Origin: [Clostridium] symbiosum ATCC 14940
GTDB taxonomy: Bacteria; Bacillota; Clostridia; Lachnospirales; Lachnospiraceae
DNA: 64,000 nucleotides
Direction: 5' to 3'
Assembly (NCBI RefSeq): GCF_000466485.1
Contig: NZ_KE992799.1
Location: 25,304 to 89,303 of the forward strand
A program made the translations under genes and the position numbers. A model generated the notes under the pieces. That model made no database searches and was not told the origin of the DNA. It worked only from the letters and a program-made list of their open reading frames with translations. Positions 18,779 through 27,537 of the stretch are shown in pieces (position 1 is the first letter of the stretch; every line of letters starts with the position of its first letter).

Positions 18779-18807
18779 TTGACAACTGTATGGCAACAAT
18801 CTATAAT
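18779..18807 (+). promoter_or_regulatory. Consensus sigma-A promoter of the WYL regulator, with overlapping inverted repeat
   Basis: A perfect TTGACA (18779-18784), a 17-base spacer and a perfect TATAAT (18802-18807). An inverted repeat TTGTTG (18776-18781) / CAACAA (18794-18799) covers the -35 box and spacer. It could be an operator for the regulator itself; this is inference. Confidence 0.8.
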
Positions 18808-18835
18808 GATAAAAAAATTGGAAGGTGCCCGACAG

Positions 18836-19774
18836 ATGAAAGTTGACAGGCTTGTTAGCATAATTATGATACTCCTTGATAAAAAGCGCATAGGCGCGCA
18901 GGAACTGGCGGATATGTTTGAAGTTTCCCCCCGCACAATCTACCGCGACATAGAGGCGATCAACATGGCGGGTATTCCTGTCCGGGGGGCATCCGGGGTG
19001 GGCGGCGGCTTTGAAATCATGCAGGATTACAAGCTTGATAAAAAGGTTTTTTCGACTTCCGAGCTTTCCGCCCTCCTAATGGGGCTTTCCAGTCTTTCCG
19101 GTATGATACGGGGGGACGAACTGGTACATGCCCTTGCAAAAGTCAAAAGTTTTATCCCTGCCGACAGAGCGAAAGACATTGAATTAAAAGTAAACCAGAT
19201 ATGTATTGATTTAAATCCGTGGATGGGTAACAGGAATATGCAGCCATATTTGGAAATTATTAAAACAGCTTTACAGGAAAGCAGGCTGCTTTCATTTGAG
19301 TATATTGACAGATACGGAAATTTTTCTAAACGGACAGCCGAGCCGTACCAGCTCATATTAAAAAGTAATCACTGGTATTGGCAGGGGTATTGCCATAAAA
19401 GAAATGATTACCGTTTATTCAGATTATCCCGTATATCAAACCTGGAAATGCTGGAAGAAGCTTTTACACCGCGGGATTATCAAAAACCCCAGTTGGATTT
19501 TACTGATATTTATACAACCATGCAGATAAAAATCAAAATTCGTATTCATAAATCTGTCATGGACAGGGTACTTGATTTTTGTTCGTATGATCATTTTACT
19601 CCGGATGGTGACGAGCATTACATTGTCACTCTCCCCTTCATAGAGAATGAATACTATTACAATATTCTTTTAAGCTTTGGGGATAAATGCGAGTGTTTGG
19701 GGCCGGTACATGTCTGCAGGGAGATGAAGCGCCGGATCCATAACATAGCGGCTTTATATGAGAAATGGAATTAG
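18836..19774 (+). CDS. HTH-WYL transcriptional regulator
   Basis: 312 residues. The N-terminal winged helix (MKVDRLVSIIMILLDKKRIGAQELADMFEVSPRTIYRDIEAI) is of the type found in DeoR/YafY-like regulators. The WYL domain covers about residues 140-235, with the hallmark region read as HWYWQGYCHKRNDYRLFRLSRI, and a WCX-like C terminus follows. I start at the ATG at 18836, which has a GAAGGTG site; a longer reading from 18743 would cover the promoter. WYL domains often sense nucleotides or other ligands. The probable target is the divergent DJ-1-like gene. Confidence 0.9.
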   Translation: MKVDRLVSIIMILLDKKRIGAQELADMFEVSPRTIYRDIEAINMAGIPVRGASGVGGGFEIMQDYKLDKKVFSTSELSALLMGLSSLSGMIRGDELVHALAKVKSFIPADRAKDIELKVNQICIDLNPWMGNRNMQPYLEIIKTALQESRLLSFEYIDRYGNFSKRTAEPYQLILKSNHWYWQGYCHKRNDYRLFRLSRISNLEMLEEAFTPRDYQKPQLDFTDIYTTMQIKIKIRIHKSVMDRVLDFCSYDHFTPDGDEHYIVTLPFIENEYYYNILLSFGDKCECLGPVHVCREMKRRIHNIAALYEKWN

Positions 19775-19818
19775 AAGTATTTCTTTTTTATCCATCTATG
19801 CCGCAAGAATATCGTAAG

Positions 19819-19847
19819 TTGACTGTAATAGTGGAACGCTTTATAAT
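19819..19847 (+). promoter_or_regulatory. Sigma-A promoter of the choline-binding-type gene pair
   Basis: TTGACT (19819-19824), 17-base spacer, TATAAT (19842-19847). The likely start is near 19854, about 58 bases before the first gene. Confidence 0.75.
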
Positions 19848-19911
19848 TAAATTATAAAAACAGCGGAAAAAACAGCAAGAAAAATGTTTTCCGCCGGAGA
19901 GGATGAGGGAT

Positions 19912-21159
19912 ATGAAGAGAAAAAACAGGTGGATTGGTCCGCTTGTTTCTATATGCCTGGTGACCTGTATGGCGTTTGGAGGGGCAATGGTTTCCTATGC
20001 CGCTTCGTCCAGAAAGACAATCAGCAAGGTAACGATTAATCTGGACCTGGAATTGGAAGCGGGCGAGAGCCTGCCGGATCTGGAAGCGGGAAAAGACAGC
20101 GGGTTTAATGTAAGGGCAGGAAACGAGCGGTATACGGCAACTGAGGCGCAGTGGGTGAGCTCCACATCGAAGGATGTGAAGATTGGCAGCACCTATACGT
20201 TAAAAGTGTGGCTGGAAGCGGAGGATCCGGATTCCTATGGCTTTGTCGGGACCTATAAATCCAGCAATGTCACGGTAAAAGGCGGCACCTTTGTGTCGGC
20301 TTCCAGAAAGGGATACGATACTCTGGTAGTCACGGTTAAGACGAAGCCGGTAAAGGGCGAATATGACGCCCCTGAGGACGCCGAATGGAAAGAGAATCAG
20401 CTGGGCCACGCGAAGTGGGATAAAGTGAACGGAGTGGACGCCTATGATATAAACCTTTATAAAGGCAGCAGCGCCATATATAAGGTGAAGGCGTACAAGG
20501 GCACGTCGATCAATTTTTATCCATACATGACGAGTGCGGGTACTTATACCTTTAAGGTGCGTTCCGCACCGTCGGGCGACAGCCAGAAGGACTACGCCGA
20601 CAGCAGCGACTGGACGGAGTCGGATGAGCTGTATATTGCCAAGGAATCGGTGTCCAATGGTTCCGGCAAGATTGATTACAACAATACAAACAGCGCTGCC
20701 AATAATTCCACGTCGCAGGTCGGCTGGATCCAGGATGGGAGCCGCTGGTGGTACCGCTATCCGGACGGAACCTTCCAGAAGGATTCCTGGCTGCTGGTCA
20801 ACAATATCTGGTATCTGTTTGACAAAGACGGCTGGATGCTGACGGGATGGCAGGAGAAGAACGGAAACTGGTATTATCTGGACAACAACGGAGCAATGAG
20901 AAAGGGCTGGGTACAGGCGGCCAACGGCTGGTATTATCTGAATCCGGGACCTGAGGGCACAGAGGGAGCGATGTTTAAGAACCAGTGGCTGGACAGCAAC
21001 GGCAAGAGATATTATCTGGGAGAAAACGGCGTAATGTGCGAGGGCTGGACCCAGGTGGCAGGAAACTGGTATTATTTCTATCCGGGTGACGGAAGCATGG
21101 CTGTTAACACGACTATCAGCACATTTTATGTAGGTGCCGACGGTGTGTGGCGCCGGTAA
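19912..21159 (+). CDS. Secreted protein with choline-binding-type cell-wall repeats, paralogue 1
   Basis: 415 residues. A signal peptide (basic KRKNR, hydrophobic core, cut probably after VSYA near residue 31) leads into an unrecognised beta-rich domain. A fibronectin-III-like region follows (about 150-230; AKWDKVNGVDAYDINLYKG), then a Ser/Asn-rich linker. The C-terminal third has about six aromatic repeats of the GWxxxxGxWYYLxxxGxMxxGW type, which bind choline or wall polymers. The ATG at 19912 is chosen for its GGAGAGG site. The next gene is a shorter paralogue 39 bases away. No enzyme domain is visible. Confidence 0.88.
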   Translation: MKRKNRWIGPLVSICLVTCMAFGGAMVSYAASSRKTISKVTINLDLELEAGESLPDLEAGKDSGFNVRAGNERYTATEAQWVSSTSKDVKIGSTYTLKVWLEAEDPDSYGFVGTYKSSNVTVKGGTFVSASRKGYDTLVVTVKTKPVKGEYDAPEDAEWKENQLGHAKWDKVNGVDAYDINLYKGSSAIYKVKAYKGTSINFYPYMTSAGTYTFKVRSAPSGDSQKDYADSSDWTESDELYIAKESVSNGSGKIDYNNTNSAANNSTSQVGWIQDGSRWWYRYPDGTFQKDSWLLVNNIWYLFDKDGWMLTGWQEKNGNWYYLDNNGAMRKGWVQAANGWYYLNPGPEGTEGAMFKNQWLDSNGKRYYLGENGVMCEGWTQVAGNWYYFYPGDGSMAVNTTISTFYVGADGVWRR

Positions 21160-21198
21160 GGAGCAGCGGCATAAATTCTAGAAAAGTGAGGTAGTGGT

Positions 21199-22254
21199 AT
21201 GTTTGGGAGAAGAACACGGGGCTTATGGATCTGCATAGCGGCGGCAATGCTCATAGCGGGCAGCGCTTTTACAGCATATGCGGATACGACGATTGCCAAT
21301 ATCAGAGTGACATTTAAAAATAATTATGATAAAGAGGAAGGTCAGATTCTGGAGCCAACCGTGACTACAGGAAGCGGCTACGAGGTGGAGGATATTTCCT
21401 GGAGCAAGGCTCTGGAGAAATGGAATCCGGGTTCCAAAATAACGGCTTCGGTTACACTGGTTCCCGGCAGCGGGAAAGCTTTTGCGAGTTCCTATTCTTC
21501 TAAAAAGACTACCATAAGCGGAGCGGATTTTGTCTCTGCCAAACGGAATGAAGACGGCAACCTGGTGGTAAAGGTAAACTATTATCCGGTAGTTCAGCTT
21601 GGACAGACGGAGAAAGCCGGCTGGAGTGATTCGACAAGGACAAAAGCAGTCTGGAAAAAGGTCCCATATGCAACCGCATATCAGCTCCGCCTCTACCGGG
21701 GAGACGATGAGTATGTGACTACGTTGACGCTGGAGGGTACGAATGTTGACCTGACGGAGTATATCACAAAAGAGGCCAACTATTTCTATGAAGTCAGAGC
21801 AACCTCGAAGAACAGCACAGATGCCGGCTACAGAAGAACCGGAGATTATGTAACCTCCGAGGATTCATTTGTAGACAACCTGGGTGAGGTAGGGGGACGC
21901 TGGCGCCAGGATCGCACAGGCTACCGCTATACGGATGAGAACGGAGTGGAAGCCAACAATGGCTGGCGTTATATTCAGGGTACATGGTATTATTTTGATG
22001 AGAACGGTTATGCAGCCACAGGCTGGCGTTTAATCAATGGAAAATGGTACTTTATGAATTCGGAATGTAAAATGCAGACCGGCTGGCTGAACCTGAATGA
22101 CAAGTGGTACTATACGGATTCAACGGGCGCTATGGCAGTCGGCTGGTATCAGATTTCGCCGTCGGAGTGGTATTATTTCTATGAAGACGGAAGCATGGCG
22201 GTGAATACGGTGATAGACGGATACATGATAGGCGGAGACGGAAAGATGCAGTAA
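21199..22254 (+). CDS. Secreted protein with choline-binding-type cell-wall repeats, paralogue 2
   Basis: 351 residues with the same layout as its neighbour: signal peptide (cut near AYA, residue 28), a domain with the shared pattern (NIRVTFKNNYDKEEGQILEP; TTISGADFVSAKR), an FN3-like region with a matching AVWKKVPYATAYQLRLYRG stretch, and four to five wall-binding repeats. The resemblance through all domains points to tandem duplication and divergence. A role in wall remodelling or adhesion is possible; no catalytic domain can be seen. Confidence 0.88.
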   Translation: MFGRRTRGLWICIAAAMLIAGSAFTAYADTTIANIRVTFKNNYDKEEGQILEPTVTTGSGYEVEDISWSKALEKWNPGSKITASVTLVPGSGKAFASSYSSKKTTISGADFVSAKRNEDGNLVVKVNYYPVVQLGQTEKAGWSDSTRTKAVWKKVPYATAYQLRLYRGDDEYVTTLTLEGTNVDLTEYITKEANYFYEVRATSKNSTDAGYRRTGDYVTSEDSFVDNLGEVGGRWRQDRTGYRYTDENGVEANNGWRYIQGTWYYFDENGYAATGWRLINGKWYFMNSECKMQTGWLNLNDKWYYTDSTGAMAVGWYQISPSEWYYFYEDGSMAVNTVIDGYMIGGDGKMQ

Positions 22255-22284
22255 GGCGCGGGATAGAAGTAGAGCTGTTGTGAA

Positions 22285-22317
22285 GGTGACCTGTGCGCGG
22301 AGCGTGCAGGTCACCGT
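22285..22317 (+). repeat. Dispersed hairpin repeat GGTGAC, copy C
   Basis: The most symmetrical copy: GGTGACCTG and CAGGTCACC are exact complements, and the inner TGCGC/GCGTG also pair, leaving a GGA loop. CGTTTT follows, so this copy could terminate transcription between the convergent genes at 21199 and 22319. Confidence 0.8.
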
Positions 22318-22318
22318 T

Positions 22319-23182
22319 TTATAATGAACGGAAATAATCTAAAAAAGCCATTGCAGACTTATTCAGATAATGGTCATATGCCCAGATTGCCATGGGACTT
22401 GTATAAAGACAATCGTCAGCCAATATTTTCTGTACAATTTTTTCCTGTGCCATCTGTGTCGCTCCCGAAGGCAGAAGGGCAATTCCGAGTCCGGATTCTG
22501 CCGCACGCAAAGCGGATGAAGAACGCTCCGCTTTACATATAATCCTGGGCAAGACATTATGTAAATTAAATACTTCATTTAAGATTGATTCATAACGGCG
22601 GTATATAATCAACTGTTTTCCATCCAGTTCATCGACGGAGCAGCTTACACAGTCAGACCAGTTATATTCCGGAGACATGACCGCAACCATAGGCTCAGGC
22701 TCTTTTTTCAAATATTTGATACCCTGAAGATGGAAGGGGGAACGGATAATGCCAATATCGATGATGCCTTTTTGCACCAAATCATGGATATAAGCGCTAT
22801 TTCCCTCAAAAAATTCAAAATTAATCATCGGATAATTCTGATGAAATTCCGCTATTTTAGGCGATAATACAAGCGGTACTGCGGTAGGGGTTATGCCAAT
22901 GTATAAATTTCCCTTATAACCGCTGGAAAAATCCACAATTTCTTTTTGTATCACGTTACTTAGAGCAAGAAGCTGCCTGGCACGGTCTGCAAACATCTGG
23001 CCTACGGCTGTCAGCTGTAAATTACGGGAATCACGTTCGAATAAAACAACATTAAATTCTTTCTCCAGCTTTTTTAACTGCTGGCTAAGCGGCGGCTGCG
23101 TGACGTGCAGCCTGGCGGCTGCGGCAGTAATAGAGCCTTCTTCTACAATTGTTAAAAAATACTGTAACTGCTTTAGATCCAT
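22319..23182 (-). CDS. LysR-family transcriptional regulator
   Basis: 287 residues. The N-terminal LysR winged helix (MDLKQLQYFLTIVEEGSITAAAARLHVTQPPLSQQLKKLEKEF) is followed by a periplasmic-binding-like effector domain (KGNLYIGITPTAVPLVL onward). I start at the ATG whose complement ends at 23182, because it has GGGGGAT upstream; seven more in-frame codons exist before it. It is divergent from the M20 peptidase operon with a 244-base gap, the classic layout for LysR control of the neighbouring operon. The ligand is unknown. Confidence 0.92.
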   Translation of the reverse strand: MDLKQLQYFLTIVEEGSITAAAARLHVTQPPLSQQLKKLEKEFNVVLFERDSRNLQLTAVGQMFADRARQLLALSNVIQKEIVDFSSGYKGNLYIGITPTAVPLVLSPKIAEFHQNYPMINFEFFEGNSAYIHDLVQKGIIDIGIIRSPFHLQGIKYLKKEPEPMVAVMSPEYNWSDCVSCSVDELDGKQLIIYRRYESILNEVFNLHNVLPRIICKAERSSSALRAAESGLGIALLPSGATQMAQEKIVQKILADDCLYTSPMAIWAYDHYLNKSAMAFLDYFRSL

Positions 23183-23234
23183 ATAAATCCCCCATTTATA
23201 CAAGAAATGAATAAATTCTATTTTATATCAATAT

Positions 23235-23263
23235 TTTACATGACAATAGTGTGATGTTACAAT
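23235..23263 (+). promoter_or_regulatory. Sigma-A promoter of the M20 peptidase operon
   Basis: TTTACA (23235-23240), 17-base spacer, TACAAT (23258-23263), facing the peptidase gene. The transcript would have a leader of about 155 bases. The promoter sits inside the LysR-peptidase divergent gap. Confidence 0.6.
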
Positions 23264-23426
23264 GAATTCATAGTTAAATATTGTTTAGTGCACATAAATA
23301 ATCTTAACATAACCGGTGGCCTGTGTCTATGCCTGACGGATTCGGAAGAAGCGCGCTCCCCTTTTGGCATACCCGCGGCCACATGGCTGAAATTTTATTA
23401 ATAATAAGTCTAAGAAGGAGAAGGTT

Positions 23427-24605
23427 ATGATTAATAGGGAACAATGCGGCCAATTTATAGACGCAAATACGGATAATATGGTGAAAGACTGGAAGCGGTT
23501 GGTAGAAATAGAAACGGGCTCTTTTGATAAAGAGGGACTTGAGGAGGCAGCCGATACACTTAAGGCAATGTTTGAGGGCATCGGGTTTAGGTGTGACCTG
23601 ATTGATACAGGGGCTGCGGGGAAGACATTAACAGGGATATTAGGCAGGGAGAGGGAAGGAAAGCCGATTTTATTTTCCGGACATTATGATACGGTTTTTC
23701 CAAAGGGAACACTGGCAGACAATCCATTCCGTATCGAAAACGGAAGGGCATATGGACCGGGCGTCCTGGATATGAAAGGGGGCATTATAATTGCATATTA
23801 TGTTATTAAGGCGTTGAACAGCCTGGGTTTTACAGAGCGTCCGATTAAAATATTATTTGCCGGTGATGAAGAAATTGCCCATGAAAATTCTACAACTGCA
23901 GAAACTCTGGTGGAAGAAGCTAAAAACTGTGAATTTGCTTTTAATATGGAAACAGGGCTTCCGGACGGTTCGCTGTGTGTTGGACGAAAAGGCGGAATAA
24001 CTATATCGGCGGAAGTCACCGGGGTAGAAGCTCATGCCGGAAACAGTTTTGAGACAGGCAGGAATGCAATCGAAGAGATGGCATATAAAATTTGCAGGCT
24101 ACGTGAGATAACAAATTTATCGGAGGGAATAACTGTCAGTGTAGGAACCATAAAAGGAGGCACAGTTTCTAACTCCATTCCAGGCAGCTGCCGTATTGAG
24201 ATAGACGCACGGTTTATAAAGCCGTCCCAAATGGAAAAACTGGAACATGACCTCTATGCTGCCCTCGATGAGACTCATATACCGGGTACACAAACTACAT
24301 ACAAGGTTTTAAGCATTATTAATGCATTTGAAACGACCAATTCTGTTAAAAAGCTCTTTGATTTTTGCAGTCAGGCACTTCAGGACTGCGGGGAAGAACC
24401 GTTGAAGTCAACCGTACTGGGCGGAAACTCAGATGCAGCATACATCAATATAGCCGGGACACCGGTCATCTGTTCCTGCGGCGTGATTGGACAGGGAAAT
24501 CATACGGGGAAAGAGTTTGCAATAGTAGCTACGATGGCTGAAAGAGCAAAAATGCTTTTAAGTATTCTGAGCCGGCTGGACAGCTATAAGGGGGAGGCCG
24601 AATAA
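23427..24605 (+). CDS. M20-family metallopeptidase, carboxypeptidase G2-like
   Basis: 392 residues, a cytosolic M20 zinc peptidase or amidohydrolase. Metal-ligand motifs are seen in order: GHYDTV (His86 and the catalytic Asp88), VLDMKGG (Asp115), DEEI (the general-base and ligand Glu pair at about 148-149), METG and a late HTGKEF. A dimerisation/lid domain interrupts the catalytic domain near residues 185-300. The family removes C-terminal glutamate, acyl or dipeptide groups. With two Gate proteins and a YfcC carrier downstream it probably processes an imported conjugate. Its stop overlaps the next gene. Confidence 0.92.
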   Translation: MINREQCGQFIDANTDNMVKDWKRLVEIETGSFDKEGLEEAADTLKAMFEGIGFRCDLIDTGAAGKTLTGILGREREGKPILFSGHYDTVFPKGTLADNPFRIENGRAYGPGVLDMKGGIIIAYYVIKALNSLGFTERPIKILFAGDEEIAHENSTTAETLVEEAKNCEFAFNMETGLPDGSLCVGRKGGITISAEVTGVEAHAGNSFETGRNAIEEMAYKICRLREITNLSEGITVSVGTIKGGTVSNSIPGSCRIEIDARFIKPSQMEKLEHDLYAALDETHIPGTQTTYKVLSIINAFETTNSVKKLFDFCSQALQDCGEEPLKSTVLGGNSDAAYINIAGTPVICSCGVIGQGNHTGKEFAIVATMAERAKMLLSILSRLDSYKGEAE

Positions 24606-25252
24606 TGAGAAAAGAAGAAAAAAACAGAGAGCAGGAGCACCGTATAGGGATAAAAGGCTGGGGCTCGTTATTCTTGCTTATTATCCTTTTTTCCGGGATA
24701 TTTACTAATTCCGGGAACTTTTTAAAGGCTTTTGATTTAAGCAATCTGATTGGAAGCTTTGGAATCATTGCCGATGGTCTGAATTTTGAAGGACAGGGAG
24801 GAGTCGGAGCGAGAGAGGGGTTCATGTTTGCATTGACACTGATTCCCACAACCTGTGTTTCGGTAGGATTTGTACATGTCTGTGAAGATATGGGGGCCAT
24901 GGAAGCAGCACGAAAGTTTTTTACACCTCTACTCAGACCTTTGATGGGAATTCCCGGAACCAGCGGGATTGCTTTCGTAGCGTCCTTCACCAGTTCTGAT
25001 GTTGCGTCTTTTATGACGAAAAAAGCATATCAGCAGGGGGAGATAACCGATAGGGAAAGGACAATATTCGTGGCTTATCAATATGCGGCTTCGGCTGTTA
25101 TTATTAACACGATTTCCACGCAGGCTCCGCTGCTCCCGATCATTAAGCTCGCGGTAGGTCCTGTAATCGTATATTTGTGGATATTTAAAGTTCTGGGAGC
25201 TAATATTATGCGGCTGGTAGTAAAAAAAGAAGCAGAAGGAGGTGCTGTTTAG
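24605..25252 (+). CDS. Gate (nucleoside-recognition) domain membrane protein 1
   Basis: 215 residues with about five hydrophobic segments. It resembles the Gate or nucleoside-recognition family (YjiH/SpmA-like). The conserved loop GIPGTSGIAFVASFTSSDVASFMTKKAY is typical. It overlaps the peptidase stop by one base (TAATG) and abuts a second Gate protein, suggesting a two-subunit membrane complex. Substrate unknown. Confidence 0.8.
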   Translation: MRKEEKNREQEHRIGIKGWGSLFLLIILFSGIFTNSGNFLKAFDLSNLIGSFGIIADGLNFEGQGGVGAREGFMFALTLIPTTCVSVGFVHVCEDMGAMEAARKFFTPLLRPLMGIPGTSGIAFVASFTSSDVASFMTKKAYQQGEITDRERTIFVAYQYAASAVIINTISTQAPLLPIIKLAVGPVIVYLWIFKVLGANIMRLVVKKEAEGGAV

Positions 25253-25780
25253 ATGAGCGAAGAAATTAAAACAGAAGAGGCCGGCACTGATAATAATCAG
25301 GAAGAGAAAAAACAGAAAAAGTCGATAGTTACCTCTTTCATGGATGGGGCTAAGGAAGGGTTCTATATCGGGATTGAAAATATATTACCGGCTATGGTAT
25401 TGGGCTACGTTATAATCAGGTTCCTTGAACTTACGGGCCTCGTAAATCTGATTGGAAAGGTATTTGCTCCGGTAATGGGAATTTTTGGCCTGCCGGGAGA
25501 GGCGGCAATTGTGTTAATGTCGGCGTTTTTTGCAAAAGCGGCGGGAGCGGCTACGGCGGCGAATTTATATGCGGCCGGAACAATTAATGCGGCTCAGGCA
25601 ACGATTCTGGTTGTACCCTGTATGCTGATGGGAACGTTAGTAGGACATTATGCAAGAATTGTTCTTGTAGCAGGGACAAATCCGAAATACAGGTCGCATC
25701 TTTTGGGGCTGCCGATTCTTCTCAGCCTGGCGGGAATGCTTGGGATGCGCGGAATCATGATGCTTATGGGGTATATGTAA
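25253..25780 (+). CDS. Gate (nucleoside-recognition) domain membrane protein 2
   Basis: 175 residues. A charged cytosolic N terminus (about 35 residues, E/K-rich) precedes four hydrophobic segments with the Gate-type motif GLPGEAAIVLMSAFFAKAAGAATAANLYAAG. It begins immediately after its partner. The split into two small Gate proteins resembles SpmA/SpmB, but the operon partners here point to transport or export linked to the peptidase rather than sporulation. Confidence 0.8.
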   Translation: MSEEIKTEEAGTDNNQEEKKQKKSIVTSFMDGAKEGFYIGIENILPAMVLGYVIIRFLELTGLVNLIGKVFAPVMGIFGLPGEAAIVLMSAFFAKAAGAATAANLYAAGTINAAQATILVVPCMLMGTLVGHYARIVLVAGTNPKYRSHLLGLPILLSLAGMLGMRGIMMLMGYM

Positions 25781-25892
25781 GCTGTTTTATATCAGTAAAC
25801 GGAGCTGCCGGTTTTGACTAAGGCGGCCCCGTTCTGCTTCCGCTCTCTGCTGCAGGAGCAGGCTGTTGATAATTTTGAAAGAAGGGGAAGAT

Positions 25893-27308
25893 ATGTACAA
25901 GAAAAAGGGGAGAACCGTACCGAAACGGGTAAAAGCTATTAATCCGATGCTCATACTGGTTGCATTTCTGGTAATTGCGGCAATTGCGACTTATTTGGTG
26001 CCGGCAGGCTCATTTGACCGTTTTGAAAATGAGATAACAGGCTATTCGATAGTCGATCCGGACAGTTACCGTCATGTGGCACAGAATCCGATAAAAATAT
26101 TTGATTTTTTCATGGCGGTTCCTAATGGGCTTGCCAGCTCCGGTAACTTAATTTTCTTTATTTTAATTGTAGGCGGGGCGCTGCAGGTTATTCAGGCGAC
26201 GGGGGCGATTGATATAGGCCTGAAAAATTTAATTAAGAAATTTGCAGGAAAAGAAAATCTGCTTTTGATTGCCATTCTCCTGACATTTGGCCTGCTGTCC
26301 TGCTTTGCCGCCACCAGTGAGGAATTTCTGGCATTTATGCCGCTGATATATATGGTTTGCCTGGGACTTGGATTTGACTCTCTGATTGCTGCATTTCTGG
26401 TACTTGGCTCATCCTCCATCGGGTACTGCGGCGGCATGACGAATGCATATACGGTTGGTGTATCCCAGACGATTGCCGAGCTTCCCATGTTTTCGGGAAT
26501 CGGCTACAGGGCGGTTGCTTTCATTGTATTTGAAATTGTCAGCATGATATGGCTTTGCACCTATGCAAATAAAATCCGTAAAAATCCGGAGAAAAGCCTG
26601 ATGTATGAAATTGACAGCCAGTACCGGACAGCTCTTGATTTATCCGATATTCCGCCTATGACTATGCGGCACAAGCTGGTGCTGCTGACTTTCATTCTTG
26701 GAATCGTATCGATGGTGTGGGGGATTCTTACCAGGGGATTTTATCTTACAGAAATGGGAGCGGTGTTTATGATTATGACAGTGACGGCCGGAGTGGTCGG
26801 CGGCCTGAACGGAAATCAGATATGCAATGAATTTGTGGAAGGAACGAAAAGTCTTTTATGGGTTGGTCTTGTTATGGGGCTTTGTAAAGGAGTGACTAAT
26901 ATCCTTACGGAAGCAAACATCATTGATACAATAATTAATGCCCTGGCAAGCCTGCTTCACGGCCTTCCCCGTACAGTTGCCGCCTGTGCTATGTTTGCCG
27001 TCCAGGATGTAATCAATTTCGTAATTCCCTCCGGCTCGGGACAAGCTGCGGTTACGATGCCGTTAATGATACCGCTGGGAGACTTGTTGGGGATAAACCG
27101 CCAGGTGAATGTACTGGCTTTTCAGTTCGGTGATTCGCTGTCAAATATGGTTACACCGGCTGGAGCAAAGCTGATGGCCGGCATTGCCATGTGCAATATA
27201 CCTTATAAGAAGTGGCTGAAGTTTTTTTTACCCTGTTTTGCGCTGTGGTGGATTATTTCCTTTATTCTTTTAACGATAGCAACCTTGATTAATTACGGCC
27301 CTTTTTAA
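25893..27308 (+). CDS. YfcC-family membrane carrier
   Basis: 471 residues with about 12 hydrophobic segments, of the YfcC/anaerobic C4-dicarboxylate (DcuC-like) carrier family. The start at 25893 has GAAGGGG upstream; an in-frame TTG at 25866 is less likely. Typical segments are NPMLILVAFLVIAAIATYLVPAGSF and the late PSGSGQAAVTMPLMIPLGDLLG. In E. coli a related carrier (AbgT) is paired with M20 amidases for p-aminobenzoyl-glutamate. A peptide or amino-acid-conjugate substrate is inferred here. Confidence 0.85.
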   Translation: MYKKKGRTVPKRVKAINPMLILVAFLVIAAIATYLVPAGSFDRFENEITGYSIVDPDSYRHVAQNPIKIFDFFMAVPNGLASSGNLIFFILIVGGALQVIQATGAIDIGLKNLIKKFAGKENLLLIAILLTFGLLSCFAATSEEFLAFMPLIYMVCLGLGFDSLIAAFLVLGSSSIGYCGGMTNAYTVGVSQTIAELPMFSGIGYRAVAFIVFEIVSMIWLCTYANKIRKNPEKSLMYEIDSQYRTALDLSDIPPMTMRHKLVLLTFILGIVSMVWGILTRGFYLTEMGAVFMIMTVTAGVVGGLNGNQICNEFVEGTKSLLWVGLVMGLCKGVTNILTEANIIDTIINALASLLHGLPRTVAACAMFAVQDVINFVIPSGSGQAAVTMPLMIPLGDLLGINRQVNVLAFQFGDSLSNMVTPAGAKLMAGIAMCNIPYKKWLKFFLPCFALWWIISFILLTIATLINYGPF

Positions 27309-27354
27309 ATGAAAGGAGGTGAAATTTACCCCAAATACATAATCCCTTTTAAAA

Positions 27355-27388
27355 GACCGATCCGGTATCTGCCGGACCGGTTTTTTAT
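27355..27388 (+). terminator. Terminator after the YfcC gene
   Basis: GACCGATCCGG pairs with CCGGACCGG(T) around TATCTG, followed by TTTTTTATT. It separates the peptidase operon from the ECF genes. Confidence 0.85.
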
Positions 27389-27462
27389 TGCCCGGCTGCC
27401 GCAGTTTCTGCCGCTGCCGGGAACCGATATTTTGGATGGGATTTTTAGAAACAAAATACTAC

Positions 27463-27491
27463 TTGACTCCGGGGTACAATTGCTCTACAAT
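27463..27491 (+). promoter_or_regulatory. Sigma-A promoter of the ecfA1-ecfA2-ecfT-truA operon
   Basis: TTGACT (27463-27468), 17-base spacer, TACAAT (27486-27491), about 40 bases before the ecfA1 start. Confidence 0.7.
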
Positions 27492-27537
27492 TTACACAAA
27501 TATGCAGTGATAAGCTGCGGTTATGAAGGGCTTGAAT

